23,068 nucleotides of DNA, taken from Zygophlyctis sp. KS116. Lineage: Eukaryota > Chytridiomycota. The stretch lies in the NCBI GenBank assembly GCA_054661495.1, contig BAAFSQ010000157.1, positions 1-23,068 on the forward strand, read 5' to 3'. Position 1 is the first letter of the stretch; every line of letters begins with the position of its first letter. This document shows, piece by piece, positions 13,721 through 22,978 of the stretch. The translations under genes were made by a program, and so were the position numbers. The notes under the pieces were generated by a model that saw nothing but the letters and a program-made list of their open reading frames with translations, had not been told where the DNA came from and made no database searches.

Positions 13721-13770
13721 CAAAGTCAAAATATCAGATTTTAATTTTTCTGAAAAATTCCCTCGCAGAT

Positions 13771-15181
13771 TTAATCGTCTTTTTCCTCGTCGTCTTCAAT
13801 AGGCAATCCATCCTTCTTAAGCGCTTCAATCTTTGCTTTAGCAGCTTCTTGCGCAGCCAAAGTTTTGGAGGCTTGATTATCCAAAAACCATTTTTTCTTT
13901 GTTTCAATAGAATCCAAGGTAGTGGGAATTTCAGTTACAGAAACTGGAATTTCAATCTTGAGACGAGAGAATAAATCAATCATTTCTAAATCCAATTTAA
14001 AAGGTTTGACTGCAGTAGTTGGCGCCCTTTTAGCTGATTTCTTTGGTTTTTTTCCAACAAAAAAGTCTTCATCTCGGTCAGTTTTCTTTGAAATAACAGT
14101 CACTCCGGCAGGTACAGAAGAATCAACTGCACGATTAATAGAATTTGTGGGTTTTGAAGCAGTTGCATCAACTTCCTTGTTATCAGGAAGAAAACTGGTG
14201 AGATAAGTAGCTAAATTAGCACATAATCCTAATTCATCAGTGAAGGCAGGAATAGAAGCTCTTTCTAATTCTCTTTCAGCAGCAATTCTTAATTTTTCTT
14301 CCTTTTCTTCAGAAATACGTTTTTGATATTCCTCCTTTTTACGAGCTTGTTCTGATCTATACCAAGCATTAAATTCATCTCTTGCTTTTTTATGAGCACC
14401 TCGGATCGCTTTTAATTCATCATATGCTTTATCCATTTTGGTTCTAATAGAATTTTTTTCATCTATTAAATGTGATGATTTTCCTGCCTTTGAAGCTATT
14501 TCTTTTGATAGAGCATCCATTTGTGACTTAACGTTATCACCTGCAGCCTTATTTTCATCCCTTTTAACATCTAAAGCCTTTAAATTTTCACGTAATTCCT
14601 CCAAAGCCTTACGATCAGCATCTACAAGTGATTGTTGAGAAGAGACTGAATCAAAAGATTTTAAAGATTTCTTTAGATTTGAAATATCAGCAATAATTTT
14701 CTTTTCTTCTGACAGAGACAAATTTCCAAGAGACAATTGTTTTTCAAGATTATTAATATGAGCCTCGACTTCATTCACAGATTTAAAACCAGATTTTTCC
14801 TTTGAATTTTTAACTTGATCTAATCTCTTCTTGATTGAAGCTTGAAAGCCTTTAATTTTTTCAAATATAGCATTTCTTTCCAAAGCTAAAGCATTTCTAG
14901 TAGCACTTATTGTGTCCATTTGATTTTTAAGTTCAGTCTTTGCAGGCGCAAACTGAGCTCTAATAGAATCACTAGAAGATAGTTTTTCATTAATTTGATT
15001 CTATACTTAATCTATTGAATATACCATTTTAGTCTTGAGCCCGTCAATAGTCTTTTGCAGATCATTTACAGCCTAAAATAAGACTTTTGTTTATAATTAC
15101 CTGGTGATACGCCGCATCGTCAGGCTTTGCAGCGTATTTCTTTGGAGTGGCATCAAGAGTTGGTTCTTGAACTGTTGTCAT
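13771..15181 (-). CDS. BFR1: BFR1-family mRNP/ER-associated coiled-coil protein, three exons
   Basis: Introns at 15073-15100 (28 nt) and 15001-15024 (24 nt, with in-frame TAA) give 452 residues; yeast Bfr1 is about 470. Order: short N-terminal leader (MTTVQEPTLDATPKKY), long coiled coil (Leu/Lys/Glu heptads, with ALALERNAIFEKIK and FNAWYRSEQARKKEEYQKR typical of the family), then a conserved C-terminal region (PAFTDELGLCANLATYL and ETKKKWFLDNQ), ending in acidic residues. In yeast Bfr1 associates with polysomes and mRNP complexes at the ER with Scp160 and affects secretion and ploidy. The coiled coil makes name-level identification firm only because the flanking conserved blocks also match. 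An upstream exon is required because the ATG at 14919 is inside the coiled coil. Confidence 0.85.
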
Positions 15182-15347
15182 TCTTTTTTACTGCCTTTGC
15201 CACTAAACACTCCATCCACTTAAACTGCCCCTCAATCAATCCCCTAAGTGATGTTTCCAATGGTAGCCTACTGAACAATACCCACCACCATCAATTTAAA
15301 CTCAATATCGACAATTCAAAATCCAATTTCAATTCAATTCCTTTTTA

Positions 15348-16358
15348 TTACTTTTTACTGGGAAGGGGAGGCTTGTACGCCGTTCGCTTCTTTAATGCTA
15401 GAGAACCAGTTGAATGGGAAGGAGTTGATCTAGCAGAAACGAGATGCTTGTTGGAAAATTTCTTTGGATCCTTGTTACAAACAGGAATATGTCTAGCCCC
15501 AGAATCTGCATTAAATCTTCTTTGACAGTGTGGACATGTTACATAGTCTGGATTAGCTGCTGGAGGTGGTGGAGGACCATCTGTTGACCGTGCTGATCTT
15601 AAAGCATTGATAAAAGATTCATGACGATCTCTCCAATTAGATTTTTTATTCATGGCTGCAATAATCTATTAATTATATCAAAAATAAAATACCTTTTTAT
15701 CCGGTTTGGTTGGACTAAGCGCATATTTTTCCATATCTGTACCAACAACTCTAGCTTTTGCCGTATCAAAGACTTTTCTAGTCTTTTTAGAATTAGAACA
15801 AATTAAAATATGTTTATCTAATCGATCTTGTTCCATAAATTTACGATTACAGATAGAACAAGGTAAATTTGGAACTTTAGATGATTCAATTTCAGTCTCT
15901 AAATTAACTGAATCTTTAATTATTTCTGGTTCATAAACTTCTGCAGCTAATGCAAAAGTTAATGGCTGTTTTCTAATATTAGAGCCAGCAGTTTTAGCAG
16001 ATCTAATAGATTTGTTGTAAGATGAATTCAAATCAAAAGACGTTGAGAAACTAGAATCATTAAATCCATTAGAATTTTGCGATCCTTTACAAAATCTTAA
16101 ATGTTCCATCATTTTATGTTGAGGAATCCGACACATGCAACTAACACAAGGAAACGAAGAATATTCTGTTACAGTTCCAGCAGACATGACGGATCTATTT
16201 TTAAACCGTTTTTTAATGCAACTACGCTGATGAGTTGGTAATGATGCCTTGGTATATAGAATACCGCAAATATGACATTGGCGATCTACGCCAGCTGATG
16301 ATAGAATTCTAATTGGAGTTTCCATCCTTTGATTCGGATATTTTGAGCAATCGGACAT
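15348..16358 (-). CDS. ZC2HC1-type C2HC zinc-finger protein, two exons
   Basis: One 27-nt intron (15666-15692) joins two frames into 327 residues. Four C-x2-C-x11/12-H-x3-C fingers have ligands at C28/C31/H43/C47, C71/C74/H86/C90, C167/C170/H183/C187 and C266/C269/H281/C285. The last two with the linker between them match ZC2HC1A/C: RKVFDTAKARVVGTD, then NWRDRHESF, a Pro run, and PDYVTCPHCQRRF. Animal ZC2HC1 proteins have just these two fingers, so the first two are an extension, recalling ZNF474-like proteins. The family is frequent in flagellated lineages and in testis, but its molecular role is not well established. A second AG ten bases further on (ending at 15656) would bring a stop straight into frame, so the upstream AG is favoured. 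Confidence 0.85.
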
Positions 16359-16426
16359 TTACTACCGGTCCTGGACATTTATATTGTACATTTACTGATC
16401 TTGTAGATTACTACCATTGATAATTG

Positions 16427-16434
16427 TATAAATA
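16427..16434 (+). promoter_or_regulatory. possible TATA element
   Basis: TATAAATA lies 64 bp upstream of the CCDC124 ATG, inside the 139-bp divergent region shared with the ZC2HC1 gene. The background is AT-rich, so chance occurrence is quite likely. No transcript start is known. Confidence 0.25.
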
Positions 16435-16497
16435 ATTTTAAACTCATTTATACTCAAAAGACTTTACGGCAGGAATCAGCCCTCACAAATCCTTAAA

Positions 16498-17183
16498 ATG
16501 GCACCAAAGATTAATCCAAAGTAACTTTATTTATTGATTTCTAGAGCGATCGCTGGAAATGCTAAAAAGGCAGAAGTTGCTGCTGCTAAAAAGGCAAAGA
16601 TGGATCAAGAAAAGGAAAAGATGGAGACTGAAAAGTGGAAAACGGGATCTAAAGATGAATCAAAAAGGCAAGAAGCAGAATTAAAGAGGCAGGAAGGTAA
16701 TAGATCATGATGTAAAGTATAGCGCTTTCTAAAAAAGCAGAAAGAGAGGCCCTTTTGGCTCTAGAAGAGGCAGAACATAAAAAGGCCCCATTGATTAAAA
16801 ATAAGAATGCAGCTAAAAAGGAAAGTCAAGAAGTTATAGTTGGAATTCTACCAGAGTATTCTGCTTCTGGATTAGATGCTGCAATGGAGTTGATGGATCT
16901 GGCTACTACAAAGAATAATCAAGAAAGGTTGGAAAGGCATCCAGAAAAAAGAGTTAAAAGCGCTTATGCGGCTTTCGAAGAAAGAGAATTGCCTAGATTG
17001 AAAGAGGAAAATCCAGGATTAAGATTATCTCAGTTTAAACAAATGCTGCAAAAAATGTGGAAGAAATCTCCAGAAAATCCATTAAATCAGGATCATATAG
17101 CATACGATACGTCAAAAGATGGTGCAAAGATGATTAAGCAAATTAGAAAAGAAGAGGCTTTGGAAGAATTCAAGTCCAAATAA
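16498..17183 (+). CDS. CCDC124: CCDC124/Lso2-like ribosome-associated protein, three exons
   Basis: Exons 16498-16520, 16545-16696 and 16723-17183 flank introns of 24 and 26 nt and give 211 residues; human CCDC124 is about 223. The N-terminus MAPKINPKAIAGNAKKAE starts a very basic, charged single helix rich in Lys, Glu and Ala. The C-terminal block HPEKRVKSAYAAFEERELPR with LSQFKQMLQKMWKKSPENP is the family signature. CCDC124 and yeast Lso2 bind the A-site and GTPase centre of idle 80S ribosomes and protect or prepare them for restart. The 23-nt first exon is why a search for long frames alone would miss the true start. It converges with the androglobin gene, with only 19 bp between their stops. 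Confidence 0.92.
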
Positions 17184-17202
17184 ATCGATTATTATTTTTA
17201 AA

Positions 17203-20200
17203 TTACTTTTTCCCTTTCTTCTTTTTATCGGGTTCTTCAGCTGCACCTGCTGCAAGAAGTTCTGCGTTTTTTGCAGCTTCAATTGCTTTTGCAACTTCTT
17301 CGTTTTCTGCTAAAACTCTTGCAATATATTCAGTTCTTTTACCCAAATCTAAAGTACATAAAGCCTCCGCTTCAGATGATAATGCGGACAATAGGTCTTT
17401 GAGTTTGTTGTCTGAAATTCTTGCATCTTTTTCTCTTTTTCTTTCAGATTTAATCCTTGAAATTTCTGCTAATGATACTTTCAATCTCGCTTCTCGTTCT
17501 GATTGCATTTTAGACCAACTGTCTTCATCTAAAAATGGTATTTGACTATCCTCAACAAGAGACGTTTCTGAATCTGCAGTTGTTGGCCGTAATTGCCTTT
17601 TCCAAGGCTTATATTTTAAATCAGAACCTGGATTTGGAGTCATGAAAATTGGCTGGATTGAATTATTATCCACAGATTTAAGATATGCATCTCGGATATC
17701 ATACGCTCTTGCAGATCTACCAGGCTGGGCAGACTCCCATGATTCTTTGATGGCACGATATCGATCTTCTTTTTCTGTGTCTTTGACGACAGTCATCGAC
17801 ACTGTATCAGTAGATATAATTCTCAATTTCCATGGAGTGTCTATAATAGCTGTAGTTGATGCCGCCTTTTCATCAGGAGAAGGCATTGTGGGTTTTCTGG
17901 TTCTCTTGGAAGGAGAAGATTTATCCATTGGCACCCCGACTTTTAATCCACCTCTTGATAATGGTCTAGTTCCTGCCTCTGAGCTTGATATAGTAGAATT
18001 AGATGTGCTAAAAAAAGGTGGCTTGTCAATTGATGCTTGTAATATATACTTATGTTTGGGTAAAGATGACCTTGCAGATCCCTATTTTTAAATTAAGGTA
18101 ATTGATACCTGAGAAGTACTATTTTTATCGCGCATAGAATTATTTCTATCATCTTTTGTTCTGTCAGATGTTTTGATATTTGGATCTTCAGATGGATAGA
18201 AAATGTAAAGTGGAATGTTTACTATCCCACGACCGTAAGCACAAAATATTTGAACATCATTATCATACAGTTCTAATTTGATAGGCAAGCTTTGAATTGA
18301 AAAATTAACCTGCAGAGAAGCAGGATTAAGAATCCCATCTTTGATTTTTAAAAGGTATCGGAAAATAATGTTATGCTTATTTGTGATGTATGCTTCTTCA
18401 AAGTCTTGGACTATTCCTTTTGTCCAAACTTCTGGCGGTCTTTCTGGATTATTAACAATTGGCGTGTCGGAAATAAGGCGAACTTTGAATTTCCCTTGCA
18501 TTCGTGTTAGGGGAGTCTTCAATTCGGCAATCAGAGTGTATCCATTCTAATGTTCATTCTGAAAAAAATACCTTATTTGGAGTATAATTGCGCCTTCTGA
18601 GATTAAAAAAAGCATTGGGGATAACAGAATAATCATCATTGTCTATCATTTTCAAACTACCATATGTTTGAATGAAGTCAGGCAGAAATAAATTTGCAGA
18701 TAAATATGTGGGATCCGAAAAGTAAAGAATTTGCCTAATAATTAATTTGAAAATCGAAATACTTAAAAACTATTGACCATGAGCCTGGAGGCTGCGGTGT
18801 GTAAGAGTCCTCATAGTCTTTTACTGTTATTCCATACGCTTCTTGTAAATATTTAGCTTCATCATCTAGTCCAAAGTCGTCTTTTGCAAAAAACGTAATA
18901 TAGTACGAGGTGGAGCAATCCACGATAAAACGATAAGCCAGTTCTCTTATTATTAGCTACCAAAAGCGCATAATTACCTATTGAGAATCTTAAGTAGGAT
19001 AGTTCCAACCGAGTTTGTAGATGTCTGAATAATTGGAATCTGATTTTCTGAATTAGTCCAAGAATATGGTTCGACTGTTAGAGTAGAAGTCTGATAATTT
19101 GCTCTTCCGAAAGTAGAAATGTTGATCAACACTTCACATTCTTTAGAATCTTCCAAGGAGCCTATGGATTTATTGCTTTCGAAAATTACTAATCAAGGGG
19201 GGAATACGATAATTATCACTTGGCTTGGCAGGATCGTTGATACATTGATAGGTTTTAATATTCTTGAAATTAGAAGTAGGGTGGTAGACCACAACATCAC
19301 TATCTATTTATTTTGTCCAAATTACCTAAACAAGTATACGAATTCGTCAAATGTGATCCAGGTATCAATGGTATGACATGCATTATCTACTTCTGGAATA
19401 ATAGATTTTTTGTGTGATGTTGGACTAAGCATTCTCTTCTTATTTGTACTAAAGTATTTGGCTAATTAAATTTAATTACCCACAGGAAAAGTAACTCCTA
19501 AGTCGTAAATACTTTGAAGGTTCCATTTCCTCTTCATTTGATTGATCTAATTCTTTAAATTCACAAATTCTAAAATAGAATCCCATTGTTTTCATGTCTG
19601 TGTCTCCAAACTCATTATCCGAGTTCTTAAAATCAATTCTATTTATGTTACCTGAGGATCCCGATATGAAAATATCATGGCTGGAGACTCTGTCTTGGTT
19701 GTAGGAATACTTCCTTTAGCAAACAAAGATGCTTGTCTTTCTCTAGAAGGGCTGTTTGACCTGCTTACATTGATCGTGGGTTGATTCAGTTTTACAGATA
19801 AATTTTTGAGATGGTTCCATAGTTTAGAGGAATCAGAAGCGATATGCAGTTTTTCTGGAAGGAGACCTCTTAATGCATATAATACGTCAAAATCCCCTTG
19901 CTCTGGAAATTCACTTATTTCTCTATAACTAGTAATTAAGAAAACTAAGGCAAAATACCTATAAACCGCAATTTTCAAAATCGCTTTGGTAATTAGTACC
20001 GGCCATATCTCTGATATAATAGGACTAGAAACAACAATCGGTTTTCCATCTGATGAGCATGGAATACGATCATCGACAGTAATCTTTCTCCAAGATCCAA
20101 GCCAAAATAATTTCACTACATACTTTCCAGATGGATTATACATTGGAAGCCCATCTTTTCCTTTTGGATATATACAATCCCAAAGAAAATAATCTTCTCC

Positions 20201-20911
20201 AGGATATTGCTTTGTTATCTTTCCTTGATCATAGATAAAATGAAATATGCTTAGTATATGTGTCATTAACCGAGAATTGAGTAAGTGTTTATTAGCTTGA
20301 AATAACTTTGAAGTTTTTCCCAAAGAGTCTGAATGTTCATGAATATCAATCTCTGCCATACTTGGAGATTTATCCTTTTCTGATACATTGGCTTGAGAAG
20401 AATTTGATTCTGGCATTAATGAAGCCTGTGCGACAATATTCAAATCAGATTTCTCAAAGTCATTAACCGATGCTTCAGATAATTGATTTTCATAAATAGG
20501 CTCATTTGGAGTCGCAGCAAATGCTAAACCATGAGTATTTGAAAAAAACCCAACTGTTTCTCCTTTCAATGAAGAATGACCATGAAATATTTCATCTTGT
20601 ATGATTGTAGCTTGCATTATTACTGGCGATTGTCCTTCACTGACTAATTCCATTGGTTTTTTGTAATGATCGAATTTCCCTCTTAGCGATCGTGGATAAA
20701 TTATAGTATCATTATCTTCAAACTGACCCTTTGTAGCCCATTTTTCTGCAGCGATATCAGCATCATTCCATTCTGGGAAAATAACGACTGGTAAATCAAA
20801 ATCAACGTTTTCTTCTGGTAAAACTTCCTGAGCTGACAGAGTGGTAGCGGCTATAAAATCATTACCAACCACAGACATCCTCTTCTTTAGAACATCCTTG
20901 TTTGACTTCAT
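17203..20911 (-). CDS. ADGB: androglobin-like protein with calpain-like domain, ten exons
   Basis: Introns at 19929-19958, 19626-19651, 19449-19479, 19300-19325, 19162-19189, 18946-18977, 18735-18762, 18547-18571 and 18082-18108 (25-32 nt) give 1151 residues; animal androglobin is about 1,650. An N-terminal region of low complexity leads to a calpain-like domain with hallmark blocks DGLPMYNPSGKYVVKLFW, GSWRKITVDDRIP, SEIWPVLITKAILKI and FDVLYALRGLLPE. I see no GDCWF-type catalytic Cys motif, so it is probably not a protease. Beta-rich modules follow (TLTVEPYSWT; KLRIISTD), then the conserved DRYRAIKESWESAQPGRSARA segment and a Lys-rich coiled-coil end. A helical globin domain with an IQ motif, expected in the middle, is not evident. 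Androglobin is linked to motile cilia and sperm flagella in animals. Assignment rests on motif recall. Confidence 0.8.
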
Positions 20912-20950
20912 CTGAAAGTTCCGAGTTGTCGGAAGATTCTCGACTATTGA

Positions 20951-20982
20951 GTCGAATATCGTCGAGTATCGTCGAATATCGT
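20951..20982. repeat. three 10-bp tandem repeats in a divergent promoter
   Basis: GTCGAATATC, GTCGAGTATC, GTCGAATATC follow one another and then run into GTGATC. The period is about one helical turn. The array lies in the 135-bp region between the divergent starts of the androglobin-like gene (20911, minus) and the small gene at 21047 (plus), a place suited to a transcription-factor binding array. It does not match the RFX X-box consensus. Confidence 0.85.
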
Positions 20983-21011
20983 GATCTAATGTCTGAACCC
21001 GCTCAAAGAGA

Positions 21012-21018
21012 TATAAAG
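21012..21018 (+). promoter_or_regulatory. possible TATA element
   Basis: TATAAAG sits 35 bp upstream of the ATG at 21047, downstream of the 10-bp repeat array. Position is reasonable for a short leader, but AT-rich sequence makes chance likely. Confidence 0.25.
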
Positions 21019-21046
21019 CCTAAGATTTAGAAAAATAGAAATCGCA

Positions 21047-21376
21047 ATGGTAGATAATTTAGAGTTAATACTTGCATTCTTGGAAGCTCAGAAAAAGCAC
21101 TATCGTCTAAAATTAATTCAATATTTGGAACTGCAAATGAAATTACCACAGGGAATAGCTAAAACACCAATATTACAAAAAATTAAGGAATATAATTCCC
21201 TGATTGAACAAAATGCATTATCTACAATGCATGTAAAGATGATGATCTCTGATCTTAAACATGAGACAAGATCTTTTGTAGATCAAAAGATGAATCGTGA
21301 ATCTAAAAGACCATACTCTATGCCTCCAAAGTCTACAAAAATAGTTGATAGAATGATGACCTTGTTTAATATCTAG
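21047..21376 (+). CDS. small helical protein of unknown family
   Basis: A single-exon frame of 109 codons starts at the first ATG after the divergent promoter region. It has no signal peptide or membrane helix. The first 80 residues look like a helical bundle or short coiled coil (LELILAFLEAQKKHYRLK, ILQKIKEYNSLIEQN, MMISDLKHE), then a basic, Pro-containing tail (RESKRPYSMPPKST) and a final amphipathic helix. I do not recognise it. It lies head-to-head with the androglobin-like gene across a 135-bp gap, so co-regulation with a ciliary gene is possible (inference). Composition and codon use resemble its neighbours, and no antisense frame competes with it. Confidence 0.6.
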   Translation: MVDNLELILAFLEAQKKHYRLKLIQYLELQMKLPQGIAKTPILQKIKEYNSLIEQNALSTMHVKMMISDLKHETRSFVDQKMNRESKRPYSMPPKSTKIVDRMMTLFNI

Positions 21377-21548
21377 ATGAAATGATTTCTAGTTTCTTTA
21401 TAAATACTTTAAATGAGATTAGCTACTTATGTCCATTAATAGGAATCTTCTTTTTTGAAGGCGGTATGTAAAAACCAAGTGACTAAATATACTAATGAGT
21501 TGGGAGATTATGATATTATTTGATTTATTATCAGATAAAATACAAGAT

Positions 21549-21942
21549 TCAGTTTCTCTTGTTAGAGTCTGATGGCTTTATATTTAATAAATTCTTTAAT
21601 GAGCTTCCCATATCATTCAGATTTAGCGGTTGAGGACTAGAGAATGGAACTGGATGATACATTTGCGGATTCATAGATGGACTAGACATTTGTCCGGGAG
21701 AACTATAGACAATCGGCATATTATGTCTTGGAGGCGATGCAGTCACAAAACTTGGAATTGGCAAAACCGACGGATCTGGAGAATTCTGAAATTGTGCGCC
21801 TGCATACAACTCATTACAAGAACTGGGCTTTTGCCTAATTAATTACAATTATTTTAGAAATTACAGAGTTCTAAATTTAGTATTAATCTTTTTACTTTTT
21901 CTTTTTGGACGAATTAGATCCATTCACTGTTGAATTCGACAT
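21549..21942 (-). CDS. PNRC/EDC1-like mRNA decapping activator
   Basis: Exon 1 (21896-21942, MSNSTVNGSNSSKKKKK) is joined to exon 21549-21834 either across one 61-nt intron (110 residues) or through a 6-nt microexon at 21865-21870 flanked by introns of 25 and 30 nt (112 residues); both keep frame. A Lys run is followed by the hallmark motif LYAGAQFQNSPDPSVLPIPS. This corresponds to YAGxxF...PSxLPxP of animal PNRC2 and to the activation-plus-Dcp1-binding motif of fungal Edc1-type proteins. The Leu-Pro part binds the Dcp1 EVH1 domain and the YAG part stimulates Dcp2 decapping. The rest is disordered, Pro/Ser/Met/Asn-rich, ending with a short helix SSLKNLLNIK. The start is the only ATG that leads through good splice sites into this frame. 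Confidence 0.8.
21865..21870 (-). other. possible 6-nt microexon (AACTCT on the minus strand)
   Basis: The gap between the two coding exons of the decapping activator is 61 nt, twice the length of any other intron here. It can be read as a 25-nt intron (GTAAAA..TACTAAA..TTTAG, 21871-21895), the exon AACTCT, and a 30-nt intron (GTAATT..TTAG, 21835-21864). Both pieces fit the window's length range and the microexon keeps frame, adding Thr-Leu. A single long intron remains possible. Confidence 0.45.
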
Positions 21943-22064
21943 TTACTTTTCCAATTTGCACTTTTTGATCAAGGTTTGCTGCTGACTTGCTGAAACTTAA
22001 CCGTGGATTATTAACCCATTTTATTTTTTTGATTTTCTAAACTTAAAATAAGCCCACTTTACAC

Positions 22065-22859
22065 TTAAAATGGAGCTGCTCTTCCTCTTCTATTCAACAT
22101 CCTAAGAGTATTCAATAATACCGAAACCATATTACAAAAATTATTTGGAGAGTTTCCATCTGCAAGTTTCTTTTGTTCAATTAGAGCTTTAATTTTTGTA
22201 AATTCTACTTCTAATTCATGATTTTTTTCTAAAGAATCTTTTAAACCAACTTGAGTTAAATCTATAGATAACAATTGATCATTATAAGACAACCGATCTT
22301 TTTTCCTTGTATATTTAACTATTAGTGAATCTATTTCCTTTGGAACCTCTTTTTCTACTTCTAAATTTACAGAAATCCTATAATCAAATTCACAATTTGG
22401 AGATCTTATATGTAATTCTGAAATTTTAATTTTCTGTATACAAGATCTAATTCCTGATCCTTGATCTGTAGAGACTCTTAAAGACTCATAAAAAGAGTCT
22501 GTAATTTTTGTATGCCTATATTTAACATTTGGATTATTCCTAGCAGCATGATTTAACAATTGATTAAAGATTGCATGGTGGTCCATAGACATATTAGGAT
22601 CAAAGGAATGATTAGAATTGAAATTAAAAACAGATTCAGAGCTTGTAGTATCCATAATTCTTTTTTTAGAAACTTTATCATGTATTTTCCCTAGTCTAGC
22701 TTCAATTTCAATGACTGAATTTTCAATATTTCTAGACTGACAAGATTCTATAGATTTTGACAAGAATATAGATAAATTCCAGAGAGTATCGTCTACGGGC
22801 CTTTTAAGAAAGAGATTTGGTTCTAGTTTACTATGCTCTATTTTCTGTTTTTTTGACAT
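22065..22859 (-). CDS. mRNA 5'-triphosphatase, Cet1/tunnel-fold type
   Basis: A single exon of 264 residues. The enzyme removes the gamma phosphate from nascent pre-mRNA, the first step of cap formation in the nucleus, before guanylyltransferase acts. Metal-binding glutamates are visible in motif A, VIEIEARLG (Glu51 and Glu53), and motif C, NHELEVEF (Glu215-Glu219 alternate along a strand). Basic residues of the tunnel appear between them: DYRISVNLEVE and KYTRKKDRLSY. The size matches a bare catalytic domain with a short N-terminus, as in compact fungi and protists; yeast Cet1 is longer because of its N-terminal guanylyltransferase-binding region. This metal-dependent class is typical of fungi and many protists and differs from the cysteine-phosphatase type of animals and plants. 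It is 122 bp upstream of the decapping activator on the same strand. Confidence 0.9.
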   Translation of the reverse strand: MSKKQKIEHSKLEPNLFLKRPVDDTLWNLSIFLSKSIESCQSRNIENSVIEIEARLGKIHDKVSKKRIMDTTSSESVFNFNSNHSFDPNMSMDHHAIFNQLLNHAARNNPNVKYRHTKITDSFYESLRVSTDQGSGIRSCIQKIKISELHIRSPNCEFDYRISVNLEVEKEVPKEIDSLIVKYTRKKDRLSYNDQLLSIDLTQVGLKDSLEKNHELEVEFTKIKALIEQKKLADGNSPNNFCNMVSVLLNTLRMLNRRGRAAPF

Positions 22860-22866
22860 TTTCCTA

Positions 22867-22900
22867 TTTTTTTTAGATTTTTTAGATTTTTTAGATTTTT
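22867..22900. repeat. 10-bp T-rich tandem repeat
   Basis: TTTTTTAGAT-type units repeat with period 10 about three times just upstream of the mRNA triphosphatase ATG. On the coding strand this is an A-rich leader or nucleosome-poor promoter tract of AAAAAATCTA units. Confidence 0.7.
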
Positions 22901-22978
22901 AGAGCAATTTTACAGGAATTTTACAGGATTTTAGTGGAATTTTAGAAATTAATTTTCCTTTTTTTTCTTTTTCGTGAA

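Noticed and set aside
13922-14638. Plus-strand frames inside BFR1
   Set aside because: Long antisense frames are expected opposite Lys/Glu-rich coiled-coil coding sequence; no start context or homology.
15127-15525. 132-codon plus-strand frame
   Set aside because: Antisense to the start of BFR1 and the end of ZC2HC1, both of which have recognisable domains; a shadow.
17642-18091. 149-codon plus-strand frame
   Set aside because: Antisense to the conserved C-terminal module of the androglobin-like gene; a shadow.
20912-21046. RFX X-box in the promoter of the ciliary androglobin-like gene
   Set aside because: No GTNRCC-RGYAAC half-site pair could be found; only the 10-bp GTCGAATATC array is present.
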